In this document: one piece after another, positions 18,391-25,613 of the stretch | Position numbering within the stretch: the stretch's first letter is position 1 | How the letters are laid out: every line of letters starts with the position of its first letter | Assembly (NCBI GenBank): GCA_964530235.1 | Contig: CAZGYB010000001.1 | Span: forward strand, 124,001 to 188,000 | Length of the DNA: 64,000 bases | Source of the DNA: UM-FILTER-33-9 sp964530235 | Lineage (GTDB): Bacteria > Patescibacteriota > Microgenomatia > UBA1406 > GWC2-37-13 | Direction of reading: 5' to 3' | Made by a program: the position numbers and the translations under genes | The notes under the pieces: generated by a model | The model's database searches: none | The model's input: the letters and a program-made list of their open reading frames with translations, nothing else | Told to the model about the DNA's origin: nothing

Positions 18391-20406
18391 CTACTGAGCT
18401 TCCGGACTGGCTGTTTTTGGCAGTTCAATCTTCGGACTAATCTCCTGGGGAGGAGTAGGAATAGCAAGCTCCTGCGGCTGCGTCTGTGCTTCCTGAGAAG
18501 CGCTTTCTTCTGGAGGCAGCATCTTTTTAAACTCTTCGAGATCTTTCTGAGCCTTTTTGTAGTCACCTTCCTGTTTTTTTGAGTCAAGGAGCGCAACTAC
18601 ATTCTGCATTTCAAGTGCGGCGCGCTTATAATCCTGTTTCTGAAAGGCTGTCCAGGCAAGATTGTAATGCGCATTGGGAAAATCTGGTTTTAGTGAAACT
18701 GCTTGTTCAAACAGTTTTAAAGCTTCATCATAATTTTTCAATCCATACAAAACTCCGCCTAAATCAATACGATATGTCGGGTTTTGAGGATCAAGAACAA
18801 TTGCACGCTGATAAGAAGAAGTTGTCCAGGCATCCGCTCCTTGCGCTACCCCTAAAATGTTCCGGTAAATCCTTGCCAGTGTTACCCAATTCTCAGCTTT
18901 CTGGCTGTTTAACGCAACAGTCGCCTTGCTTTCTTCAATGGCAGCCTGAATTGCTTGGCTAACGGTCTGGCGTTCCTGTTCGGTTAATGCCTGTGGATTT
19001 GGATTATCCTTTGTTGCAGTTGCTTTTGATGCAATGTTATTGGCAATTATGAGATTCACGTCTGCAAAATTTGCTCGGTATTTCTCGATTGCAGGATTGA
19101 GAATAATTGCATTCCGCATATTTTCATAAACTTCTTTTACATTGTTTCGTGCAACCCCGTCAATCGATTTTTTGAATGAAATTTCACTTGCATACGCTCT
19201 TCCTAAGAGATATCCGGCTCCCACAACCAATGCAAAACTCAATACTATCGTTCCCAAGTAAAGCGGAAGAAGAGACGAAAGATCAAGATGCGAAAAACCT
19301 TCTTGTCCCGGCTGATCTGTTGAGTGGTGTTGCTTGCTTGTTAAAGATGCAGCCCCGGCCAGCGAAATAAAAAGGAGAAAAAATACCATGTATGAGGGAG
19401 GAAATACAATAACCAGAAAAACAACAAATCCGAATAAAAGGACGCTCGATCTGGTTGAGTTGTGCAACAATGCAGAACGAACAAGGCTTATGAGTAAAAG
19501 CAGTAGTCCGATAAATCCGAATAGCCCTGTTTCCGTCAGCACGTGAAGCAGTGTCGAGCGGGATATAGTAAACGAACCTATCTGCCAGTACGCCGACTGA
19601 TTATACGCAAAATCCTTGATCCGGGTAAACATTGCGGAATAATTGTCAACTCCTACGCCAAACAGTGCTGAGATTGGCTGTTTCAAAACCTCGACTCCCG
19701 CATACCACGATTGAGCAGTTGGAGTGAGTGTTGTGAAAAATCCGTTTTTCAGAAGCTGAAAAAGGAGCATTGAGATTGCTACCAGGTTTATCACAAAGGT
19801 AACGACAGGAAGAATAGGTGTCCCTGTCTGTTTTTTTTGTTTCGTGATCATTATGTACGCATATACCGATACGAATCCAAGAAATATCATAGCGTCAAAG
19901 AGCGTGCCTGTCGGCGTAAAGAAAGGATTTTTCAAGAATTGAAGAACGGGCGGAAGTGTCACTTTTGCGAACGGTTGGAAAAAGAAAATAATAGTAATCA
20001 ACGAAAGTACAAGCGATGAGGTGTAAACAAATGCTGACGAAATGGAATGCCGGGAATAGTAAAAATAAAGTACAGAAAGAGAGAGAACAGAGACAAGACC
20101 AAAGGTCGGATTCAAAAGGGCTTGAATCTTATTCGGAGATGCAATCACGGTTGAAAGGGCGACTGCGGTTAGAAAAAGAATCACTGCGTTGTCAAATGAC
20201 CGCTTCTGCCATACCAGCTTCTTTGAAAGGATAAACTCACCCGTTGATAAGATGAGTAAAAAGAGTGCTCCAAATCCAAGAAGATAAAATTTTGATGTTG
20301 CAAAATACTCCTGGGTAAACGGCAGAAAAAACAAGGGAAAGAGAAATAAAATACAGGCAAGAACCCATTTTTTAATGAGAGGTAAAACAGAAGCTGGTGT
20401 ATCCAT
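18391..20406 (-). CDS. O-antigen ligase-like (Wzy_C) membrane protein with C-terminal TPRs
   Basis: Probably transfers or polymerises glycans on the outer face of the membrane. The first 420 or so residues hold about 10-12 hydrophobic helices. The stretch GVGVDNYSAMF followed by LLHVLTETGLFGFIGLL is the periplasmic-loop signature of Wzy/WaaL ligases (conserved His before the ETGL motif). The C-terminal third is soluble with TPR-like repeats (YRIDLGGVLYGLKNYDEALKLFEQAV and a following repeat AHYNLAWTAFQKQDYKRAAL), ending in a Pro/Glu-rich tail. At 671 residues it is larger than plain ligases because of the TPR part, an arrangement common in other bacteria too. The acceptor is unknown. Confidence 0.85.
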   Translation of the reverse strand: MDTPASVLPLIKKWVLACILFLFPLFFLPFTQEYFATSKFYLLGFGALFLLILSTGEFILSKKLVWQKRSFDNAVILFLTAVALSTVIASPNKIQALLNPTFGLVSVLSLSVLYFYYSRHSISSAFVYTSSLVLSLITIIFFFQPFAKVTLPPVLQFLKNPFFTPTGTLFDAMIFLGFVSVYAYIMITKQKKQTGTPILPVVTFVINLVAISMLLFQLLKNGFFTTLTPTAQSWYAGVEVLKQPISALFGVGVDNYSAMFTRIKDFAYNQSAYWQIGSFTISRSTLLHVLTETGLFGFIGLLLLLISLVRSALLHNSTRSSVLLFGFVVFLVIVFPPSYMVFFLLFISLAGAASLTSKQHHSTDQPGQEGFSHLDLSSLLPLYLGTIVLSFALVVGAGYLLGRAYASEISFKKSIDGVARNNVKEVYENMRNAIILNPAIEKYRANFADVNLIIANNIASKATATKDNPNPQALTEQERQTVSQAIQAAIEESKATVALNSQKAENWVTLARIYRNILGVAQGADAWTTSSYQRAIVLDPQNPTYRIDLGGVLYGLKNYDEALKLFEQAVSLKPDFPNAHYNLAWTAFQKQDYKRAALEMQNVVALLDSKKQEGDYKKAQKDLEEFKKMLPPEESASQEAQTQPQELAIPTPPQEISPKIELPKTASPEAQ

Positions 20407-20527
20407 ACGAAAAAAACAAAAAGAACTAATAAAAAATGCGTATATTCAGTTTAGACTGCGTGAAAAGAAATGTCAATCCGTTATGAATAAAAGTCCAAGT
20501 ATTGCAATTTACTGCACTTTCTTTTAC

Positions 20528-20533
20528 TATAAA
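20528..20533 (+). promoter_or_regulatory. -10 box of the pilin-like gene (leaderless)
   Basis: TATAAA at 20528-20533, eight bases before ATG 20542. No Shine-Dalgarno lies upstream. Confidence 0.5.
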
Positions 20534-20541
20534 AATGTATT

Positions 20542-21222
20542 ATGCGTACACAAAAACTAAAAATATTCATACGGGGAATGACTATGGTTGAGCTTCTGAT
20601 AGTTATAGGTATTTTTGCCTCGGTTGCAATTCTTGCAATTATCCTTATGGATCCAAAAAAACAGATTGAAAAAACCTGGGATACCCGTCGAAAAAACGAT
20701 CTGACTACTATAGGAAAAAGTCTGGAAGAATATTATAACGATAAGGGAGTATATCCGAATGACATTATTTGCGACGATGCAGGAGTTGAGGTTGATACTG
20801 ATGTTTGCGTATGTCACATATGCTCCTTAAGCAACACAAACTTACCTTCGTATCTGAAAACAAAACGGTGTGATCCTCAATACCCAAATAAAAAGTACTT
20901 ATACAAATACGACTGTGCTGATAATGCAAGCCCCCAGTGGTATCAGATCTGTGGCATGCTCACCTATCCAAACAACACTGACCAAAGACAAGAAAGCTCA
21001 TATAACTATGGAACCTCGAGTACAAACAAAAAATTCACCTACTGCCTTTCAGGATGTCTATCCGACGACCAAGGGGGAAAATATTGTAAACAATACGGGG
21101 CCTGTAATATTTGCGGAACATACGAGAATTGTATTCTTTACAGCAGATGTGATAAACCCCTTGTTCTCTACAATAACAGCAACTGCACGAGCGAATGTGT
21201 GGGTACTATTGAAGGCCCTTAA
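20542..21222 (+). CDS. Cys-rich type IV pilin-like protein
   Basis: The N-terminus is a classic class III (prepilin) signal: a short basic leader, Gly before the cleavage site, then MTMVELLIVIGIFASVAILAIIL with Glu at mature position 5. A prepilin peptidase would cut G/M and the helix would pack in a pilus or pseudopilus core. An amphipathic helix (KKNDLTTIGKSLEEYYNDKGVYP) follows, as in PilA/GspG proteins. The globular part from about residue 75 holds roughly 16 cysteines, far more than usual, implying several disulfides outside the cell. No other pilus gene lies nearby. The 3' end overlaps the convergent gdhA by 17 bp. Confidence 0.85.
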   Translation: MRTQKLKIFIRGMTMVELLIVIGIFASVAILAIILMDPKKQIEKTWDTRRKNDLTTIGKSLEEYYNDKGVYPNDIICDDAGVEVDTDVCVCHICSLSNTNLPSYLKTKRCDPQYPNKKYLYKYDCADNASPQWYQICGMLTYPNNTDQRQESSYNYGTSSTNKKFTYCLSGCLSDDQGGKYCKQYGACNICGTYENCILYSRCDKPLVLYNNSNCTSECVGTIEGP

Positions 21223-22621
21223 CAATCCTCTCCACTGCAACCTCAAATGCTGCCTGTTTTAAATCAAGTATATTTTTGCGCTTTTTTTTCAAAGCATAAT
21301 TCCAAACTTCCTCAAATGCTTTTCCAATAATTTGTTCAAGTTTTTTGTTTACCGTTTTTTCATCCCATGATGCAGTATGTATGTTTTGGTACCATTCAAG
21401 ATATGATACGATGACACCACCGCTATTGGCCAGTACGTCGGGCACAATAATCACTCCTTTTTCCGTTAAATAGTCATATGCCTCCTCGGTAATCGGACCG
21501 TTTGCCATCTCAATAATTATTTTTGCCTTAATATCGCGCATATTATCTTCATTAATCACATTCTCGAGTGCTGCAGGAACTAAGATGTCCACCGGCAATT
21601 CAAGCAAGTCTTCATTGCTGAGCAATCTTCCCCCGCGTACATCACAAACGCCTCCTGAACAATAACATCCCGCAAGAGTTCCTTTTTCTTTTTTACACTG
21701 CATAATAAGCGGAATATCCAATGGGCTCCCGACGCTCAGTTGGTTATTGGGTGTTGTATGTTCTTTGTTATTCTTAACAATCCCTCCTTTGCTATCTGAC
21801 ACCGCAACTATGTTAAAGCCCTGATCTGAGGCAAGTTTTGCAAAGTAGTACCCAACATTTCCGAATCCCTGGACAGCAACAGTATGATCGTGGCGAGATG
21901 AAGACATCTGTTTTTGAGTCAATCGCTTGGGGCCCCTTTGGGGTGAAGCGGACTCAAAAACATGATGGCGAATATCCGACAATTTCCCGAGTAATGCTTT
22001 CAAAACCATCACTCCTCCTCTTCCTGTTGCCTCAGTTCTCCCCAACGTTCCCCCGTTTTCCACCGGCTTTCCGGTAAACGTTGCCAAAATCTCACTCATT
22101 TTGACTTTTGACATTTGACTTTTGACATTTTTCTCGTACTCCTCCATCATCCAACCCATTATCGTTGCATTAGTATTTACATCCGGAGCCGGAACATCAG
22201 TATATGGGCCGATAACCGGAGCTATGTATCGTGCGTACGAACGTGAGACTTGTTCCAGCTCACGAACTGATAACCGCTTCGGGTCAACAACTAATCCGCC
22301 TTTACCTCCGCCATAAGGCAAACCTGCAACTGCGCACTTAATACTCATTAATGTCGCCAGCGCCTGCACTTCCTGAAGTGAAGTGTCCTGATGGAACCGG
22401 ATCCCTCCTTTATACGGACCAAGCCGTTTATTATGCTGTACCCGGTATCCTGTAAACAGACGCGTCTGACCATCATCCATCTGTACCGGAAACGTAAAAA
22501 TATGTACCTGTTCCGGCTCAATAAGCGCTCGTATTTTTTCATTCGTCAGACCCAGCCCTTTTCCCGCGTCAATAATGATGTTTTGTGCTGTTTCAAGCAT
22601 TTTTTTGCCTTGATTGTTCAT
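21206..22621 (-). CDS. gdhA: glutamate dehydrogenase with in-frame palindromic insert
   Basis: Oxidative deamination of glutamate to 2-oxoglutarate, or the reverse, linking nitrogen and carbon metabolism. Conserved blocks: RVQHNKRLGPYKGGIRFH, the catalytic-Lys region AGLPYGGGKGG, APDVNT, GRGG, the Rossmann motif AVQGFGNVG and ALENVI. At about 470 residues it is some 50 longer than usual. The excess lies in three places: a heptamer tract (NVKSQMSKVKM), the family B palindrome between the GRGG helix and the NAD domain (HHVFESASPQRG...), and a heptamer tract with a Cys-bearing loop (NKEHTTPNNQLS). All fall in loops, so activity is plausible. ATG 22621 was chosen because it forms an ATGA overlap with the trxB stop. 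Confidence 0.93.
   Translation of the reverse strand: MNNQGKKMLETAQNIIIDAGKGLGLTNEKIRALIEPEQVHIFTFPVQMDDGQTRLFTGYRVQHNKRLGPYKGGIRFHQDTSLQEVQALATLMSIKCAVAGLPYGGGKGGLVVDPKRLSVRELEQVSRSYARYIAPVIGPYTDVPAPDVNTNATIMGWMMEEYEKNVKSQMSKVKMSEILATFTGKPVENGGTLGRTEATGRGGVMVLKALLGKLSDIRHHVFESASPQRGPKRLTQKQMSSSRHDHTVAVQGFGNVGYYFAKLASDQGFNIVAVSDSKGGIVKNNKEHTTPNNQLSVGSPLDIPLIMQCKKEKGTLAGCYCSGGVCDVRGGRLLSNEDLLELPVDILVPAALENVINEDNMRDIKAKIIIEMANGPITEEAYDYLTEKGVIIVPDVLANSGGVIVSYLEWYQNIHTASWDEKTVNKKLEQIIGKAFEEVWNYALKKKRKNILDLKQAAFEVAVERIVKGLQ
21735..21770 (-). repeat. degenerate 7-bp-period tract in gdhA (1)
   Basis: On the + strand it reads GTTGGTT, ATTGGGT, GTTGTAT, GTTCTTT, GTTATTC. It encodes the loop NKEHTTPNNQL, which is not part of standard glutamate dehydrogenases. 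Confidence 0.45.
21900..21975. repeat. family B palindromic element, copy B1, inside gdhA
   Basis: An 11-bp perfect stem, GTTTTTGAGTC (21910-21920) with GACTCAAAAAC (21951-21961), encloses CGCTT...AAGCG and a GGGGCCCC centre. Weaker complementarity continues outward (GAAGACATCT / ATGATGGCGAA). It is read in frame on the minus strand as HHVFESASPQRGPKRLTQKQ. Its central part of more than 50 bp is identical to copy B2 in tgt except for one base. Confidence 0.85.
22097..22132 (-). repeat. degenerate 7-bp-period tract in gdhA (2)
   Basis: Heptamers TTTGACT and TTTGACA alternate (+ strand), encoding NVKSQMSKVKM in frame. Confidence 0.65.
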
Positions 22622-23670
22622 ATTGCTGTTTCCAACCACCTTTCTACATCCAACGATGCTGCAATCCCCATTCCCGCTGCAGTTCCCGCCTGGCGATAGA
22701 CATAATCAACACAGTCTCCTGCTGCAAATACACCCTGTATGGACGTTGATGTTTGAAAATGTAAATTAAATGTTTTTAACAGTTCCTCGATTGTTAAATT
22801 TTGAGTTGAACTTTTACCATTTGACATTGGACTTTTCAATTTAGCAAACTCTAATCCTAATCTTTGTGATGTAATAATATATCCTTTATCATCTAATGCG
22901 ACTTTGTTTTTAAATAAGTCCGTATCCGGTTTATGTCCGATTGCAACAAACAGTCCGTCTAATTGTATTGTTCGATAGGTGGCAGTCGAGGAAGGGGTAC
23001 CGACAGCGCGCAGTTTAATTCCATCTACTTTTTTTTCACCCATAATTTCTACTACTTGTGCATTCCAGATAACCTCAATTTTTGAATGAGATAAAACCCG
23101 CTCGGCCATAATTTTTGAAGCCCGAAAGCTGTCTCTCCGGTGAATTACATATACTTTTGAGGCGAATTTCGTAAGAGTCAACGCTTCTTCAAGCGCAGTA
23201 TCGCCTCCACCTACAACTGCAACTATTTTATTCCGGAAAAAAAATCCATCACAGGTTGCACAAGCAGACACTCCTTTTCCCCGCAGTTTTTCTTCACCGG
23301 GCACCCCAAGCCACAGAGCTTTTGCTCCGGTTGCAATTATGATAGATTTTGCAAGAATACTCTCATTAGTACCGATTTGAACTGATTTTGACTGATTGCT
23401 GATTTCAACTGATAGTACATTTTCATCCCGTAAAACCGCTCCAAACTTCTCTACCTGTTTTCTCATTTTTTCAATCAATTCGCTTCCGAGTATGGATTCG
23501 TGGCCGGGAAAATTTTCCACCTCAGAGGTCAGAGTAAGCTGCCCGCCGGGCGGAGATCCGGCAAAAATAAGAGGCGTTAATCCTGCACGAGCCAAGTAAA
23601 TACCGGCTGAAAGTCCTGCAGGCCCCCCACCAATAATAACTACATTTTCTATTTTGTTTTGCTGTTTCAT
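22618..23670 (-). CDS. trxB: thioredoxin-disulfide reductase
   Basis: NADPH-dependent FAD enzyme that reduces thioredoxin. The FAD-binding GGGPAG motif is at about residue 15, the redox-active CATCDG near 140, the NADPH-binding VGGGDTALEEA near 155, and the FAD motif GVFAAGDC near the C-terminus. At 350 residues it is about 35 longer than usual. The extra sequence sits before the GVFAAGDC block (KLKSPMSNGKSSTQNL and following) and in a shorter loop (NQSKSVQIG), both coinciding with heptamer tracts. It overlaps gdhA by four bases and lies downstream of the CsoR-family gene. A palindromic element and its own TATAAC box separate it from that regulator, so joint control is possible but not shown. 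Confidence 0.93.
   Translation of the reverse strand: MKQQNKIENVVIIGGGPAGLSAGIYLARAGLTPLIFAGSPPGGQLTLTSEVENFPGHESILGSELIEKMRKQVEKFGAVLRDENVLSVEISNQSKSVQIGTNESILAKSIIIATGAKALWLGVPGEEKLRGKGVSACATCDGFFFRNKIVAVVGGGDTALEEALTLTKFASKVYVIHRRDSFRASKIMAERVLSHSKIEVIWNAQVVEIMGEKKVDGIKLRAVGTPSSTATYRTIQLDGLFVAIGHKPDTDLFKNKVALDDKGYIITSQRLGLEFAKLKSPMSNGKSSTQNLTIEELLKTFNLHFQTSTSIQGVFAAGDCVDYVYRQAGTAAGMGIAASLDVERWLETAI
22805..22842 (-). repeat. degenerate 7-bp-period tract in trxB (1)
   Basis: Heptamer-like words TTTGACA, TTGGACT, TTTCAAT encode KLKSPMSNGKSS, a segment absent from typical thioredoxin reductases. Confidence 0.45.
23372..23415 (-). repeat. degenerate 7-bp-period tract in trxB (2)
   Basis: Words GATTTGA, ACTGATT, TTGACTG, ATTGCTG, ATTTCAA, CTGATAG with a 7-bp period. 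They encode EISNQSKSVQIG in a loop of the FAD domain. Confidence 0.5.
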
Positions 23671-23677
23671 AGCTTAA

Positions 23678-23683
23678 GTTATA
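23678..23683 (-). promoter_or_regulatory. -10 box of trxB-gdhA (leaderless)
   Basis: On the minus strand TATAAC lies seven bases before the trxB ATG (23670). No Shine-Dalgarno is visible. Confidence 0.45.
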
Positions 23684-23724
23684 TACCTACGAGATGTTGC
23701 TAATTAGTGTTTTCATATTTGTGA

Positions 23725-23795
23725 GGTTATTGAATTTATGCGACTTGGGAAGCCCGAAGGACGGGGTACCCACCGGATCAATAAATTCAATAACC
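23725..23795. repeat. family A palindromic element, copy A1 (intergenic)
   Basis: Perfect 14-bp arms GGTTATTGAATTTA (23725-23738) and TAAATTCAATAACC (23782-23795) flank the conserved core CGACTTGGG...TACCCACCGG. The core holds a nested GCCCG/CGGG hairpin. It lies between the CsoR-family gene and trxB, where as RNA it would fold as a long hairpin in the intercistronic region. Confidence 0.9.
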
Positions 23796-23821
23796 GAAAG
23801 TCATGCATCATAAACTTAATT

Positions 23822-24052
23822 TCATAAATTAATCGCCCGTTCAATCATCTGTCCTACCTTTGTAATGTTTTCCTGCGGAAGAAACTGACAGATATTGGAT
23901 ACGACTATTTCCTTGGATAAACCATCAATCGCCTTTTTCACCGCCGCAACCTGCTGTAAAATTTCTGTACAATCCCGTTTCTGATCCACCATTTTCTCAA
24001 TGCCATGCAACTGTCCGATAATCCGGTTCACCCGCATTTTAACATCTTTCAT
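23822..24052 (-). CDS. CsoR/CstR-family transcriptional repressor
   Basis: A 76-residue all-helical repressor of the CsoR/RcnR/CstR superfamily: RVNRIIGQLHGIEKMV at the start, Cys28 in RDCTEILQQVAAVKKAI and Cys55 in SNICQFL. In copper-sensing CsoR a His lies four residues before the second Cys. Here that position is Val51, so the copper ligand set (Cys-His-Cys) is incomplete. Two cysteines without the His is the pattern of CstR-type persulfide sensors. The sensed signal is an inference. A 7-3-7 palindrome overlaps its own promoter, implying autorepression, and the redox gene trxB follows downstream. Confidence 0.85.
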   Translation of the reverse strand: MKDVKMRVNRIIGQLHGIEKMVDQKRDCTEILQQVAAVKKAIDGLSKEIVVSNICQFLPQENITKVGQMIERAINL

Positions 24053-24069
24053 ACTTTTTTACACAATAG

Positions 24070-24104
24070 TTAATTGATAATTGGTTATTGGATATTGAAA
24101 ATTA
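24070..24104 (-). repeat. degenerate 7-bp-period tract (intergenic)
   Basis: Words GATAATT, GGTTATT, GGATATT, GAAAATT on the + strand, in the leader between the promoter and start codon of the CsoR-family gene. Confidence 0.5.
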
Positions 24105-24106
24105 TA
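24101..24106 (-). promoter_or_regulatory. -10 box of the CsoR-family gene
   Basis: TATAAT read on the minus strand, about 50 bases upstream of the ATG at 24052. This is one of the few genes here with a real 5' leader. The operator palindrome sits just upstream, in the -10/-35 spacer. Confidence 0.5.
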
Positions 24107-24114
24107 TATACTCC

Positions 24115-24131
24115 ATACTCCTATGGAGTAT
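24115..24131. promoter_or_regulatory. CsoR/CstR-type operator palindrome
   Basis: ATACTCC-TAT-GGAGTAT, perfect 7-bp arms around three bases. CsoR/CstR-family operators are typically ATACCCC-N-GGGGTAT-like, and this is a close AT-shifted version. It lies in the spacer of the regulator's minus-strand promoter and also overlaps a rightward TATAAT (24131-24136), so the repressor could act in both directions. Confidence 0.7.
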
Positions 24132-24247
24132 ATAATAAATGATTCATCTAAATATGTCAAGATCTTGTGAATGTCACTATCTTTATAATCGTTAATTGGA
24201 TAGGGAAAGCGAATAGTAAACAAAAAATACTATAAGCTTAAAAATAG

Positions 24248-24253
24248 TATAAT
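24248..24253 (+). promoter_or_regulatory. -10 box of the alpha/beta-hydrolase gene (leaderless)
   Basis: Perfect TATAAT at 24248-24253, five bases before ATG 24259. No Shine-Dalgarno is present. Confidence 0.55.
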
Positions 24254-24258
24254 TGAGT

Positions 24259-25599
24259 ATGAAATTAGAGCGCTTTCCCTATGACGAGAGTAGACGAAGA
24301 TTCCTCATTGCCTTGGGATTGCTTAGCTTTACCTGTACAACTGGCGCAGCATGGCCCATAATCAACCGCTATATTCACCAGGAACAACGAAGAGAGTGGA
24401 TCGAATCAGCAATGAGTGCTGAAGCACAGCGATTCCGTAGATTACTCGCTTCTCCCGGGGCGCTTCCGGTTCAGGAAAAAAGCCTTTTGTCTTCATGGCA
24501 ACCAACCGAACAGTTTACAGCACCTGAAGTTCTCCCGTTTCCCGTTCCTGTTTTCCATTCTCTGCCTGAAAATACTGTCTGTCTCTATCTGCCCGGGGCC
24601 GGCGAAATCAGACCTGAACAAAGTATGGGTGAAATGCTCGAGTATTACCATCGGTTTCTCCTGAGTAAAGGAACAGGCCCCGAACAGGCAGTACATCAGA
24701 TTCAACAATTTGCTGGCAACATAAAAAACATCCAGTCTGAACCGGATCAAGAAAAAAGGCTTGCAGGACAACTAAAAATCATGGCTGAACATGGACTGTA
24801 CTGCCTGCCGTGGGAACTGTTTTCTGAAGACAAAAGAACTCCGCTTTCCATGGCCTGTGCAGCCGGCGGTTTCATACAAACACTTCCCCCCAGCACCCCA
24901 GTAATACTCATGGGTATGTCATTCGGCGGTTTTGCTCAGCGCGTCATTTATAAAATGCTGCAGGCTGGCGACTTAGACCGCATTATCGGAGCACAAAGAA
25001 TCATTGGTGGAGTCAGTATTTCAGAAGGCTATTACGGCGATATTCTTGGACTCATTCTCTCCCTCAACCAACCCGCACTCAATCGTCTCATACAGACAAA
25101 CGACCGCCTAACAGGACGCGGTGTATTACAGCTACTCAAAAATCTGAGAGATTCAATTGGTCAAAAAAGCAAAGAGGCGGAACGCATCGCTGAAGAACTT
25201 ATACAAAGGAATCTGAGCTTTACCGCTCCTGATCAAATTCTGAAGGCGCTTGATGATTTTTTATTGACATTTGGAAAAGAACCGGAAACCATAGGCCAGA
25301 TCGTACGGCTCACTGCAAAATCAATGGTGGATCCGGAACTGGTTGCCGGAGTCAATGCAGAAAGTTTAGGGCGAAAGGGATGTACGCCTGTTCTCATCCG
25401 CGCAGAGGCCGACATACACGCGCTCACTGCGGGAATACCTGGTGCACGCCAATTACAAATTTCACACAATCCGAATGGCAAAATAGATAAGGTGACGTTG
25501 CAGTATTGTCAGTCAAACCTTCCTGAAAGTATTCCGCCGTTTTTGTTATCAGAGGCACACGCAAAGTATCCGCAAGCGGCTTCACTCGTTTTTGGATGA
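24259..25599 (+). CDS. Tat-exported alpha/beta-hydrolase-like protein
   Basis: I do not recognise a named family. Residues 12-36 form a twin-arginine signal: SRRRFLIALGLLSFT, with RR followed by F-L, a hydrophobic run and a polar end. The centre contains PVILMGMSFGGFAQRVIY, a G-x-S-x-G nucleophile elbow after a hydrophobic strand as in alpha/beta hydrolases. TVCLYLPGAGEI resembles an oxyanion-hole strand and loop. A His near the C-terminus (QISHNPNGKI) could complete a triad. Together these suggest a folded, exported esterase/lipase-like enzyme. The substrate is unknown. The start was set at the ATG behind the TATAAT box rather than at the TTG two codons upstream. It converges on rho with a 14 bp gap. 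Confidence 0.7.
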   Translation: MKLERFPYDESRRRFLIALGLLSFTCTTGAAWPIINRYIHQEQRREWIESAMSAEAQRFRRLLASPGALPVQEKSLLSSWQPTEQFTAPEVLPFPVPVFHSLPENTVCLYLPGAGEIRPEQSMGEMLEYYHRFLLSKGTGPEQAVHQIQQFAGNIKNIQSEPDQEKRLAGQLKIMAEHGLYCLPWELFSEDKRTPLSMACAAGGFIQTLPPSTPVILMGMSFGGFAQRVIYKMLQAGDLDRIIGAQRIIGGVSISEGYYGDILGLILSLNQPALNRLIQTNDRLTGRGVLQLLKNLRDSIGQKSKEAERIAEELIQRNLSFTAPDQILKALDDFLLTFGKEPETIGQIVRLTAKSMVDPELVAGVNAESLGRKGCTPVLIRAEADIHALTAGIPGARQLQISHNPNGKIDKVTLQYCQSNLPESIPPFLLSEAHAKYPQAASLVFG

Positions 25600-25613
25600 T
25601 TGTTTAATCTCTT

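Noticed and set aside
18378..18596. Basic Arg/Lys-rich open frame overlapping the end of the O-antigen-ligase-like gene
   Set aside because: It is an out-of-frame reading of the TPR/Glu-rich tail of a well-supported gene, with no start signal.
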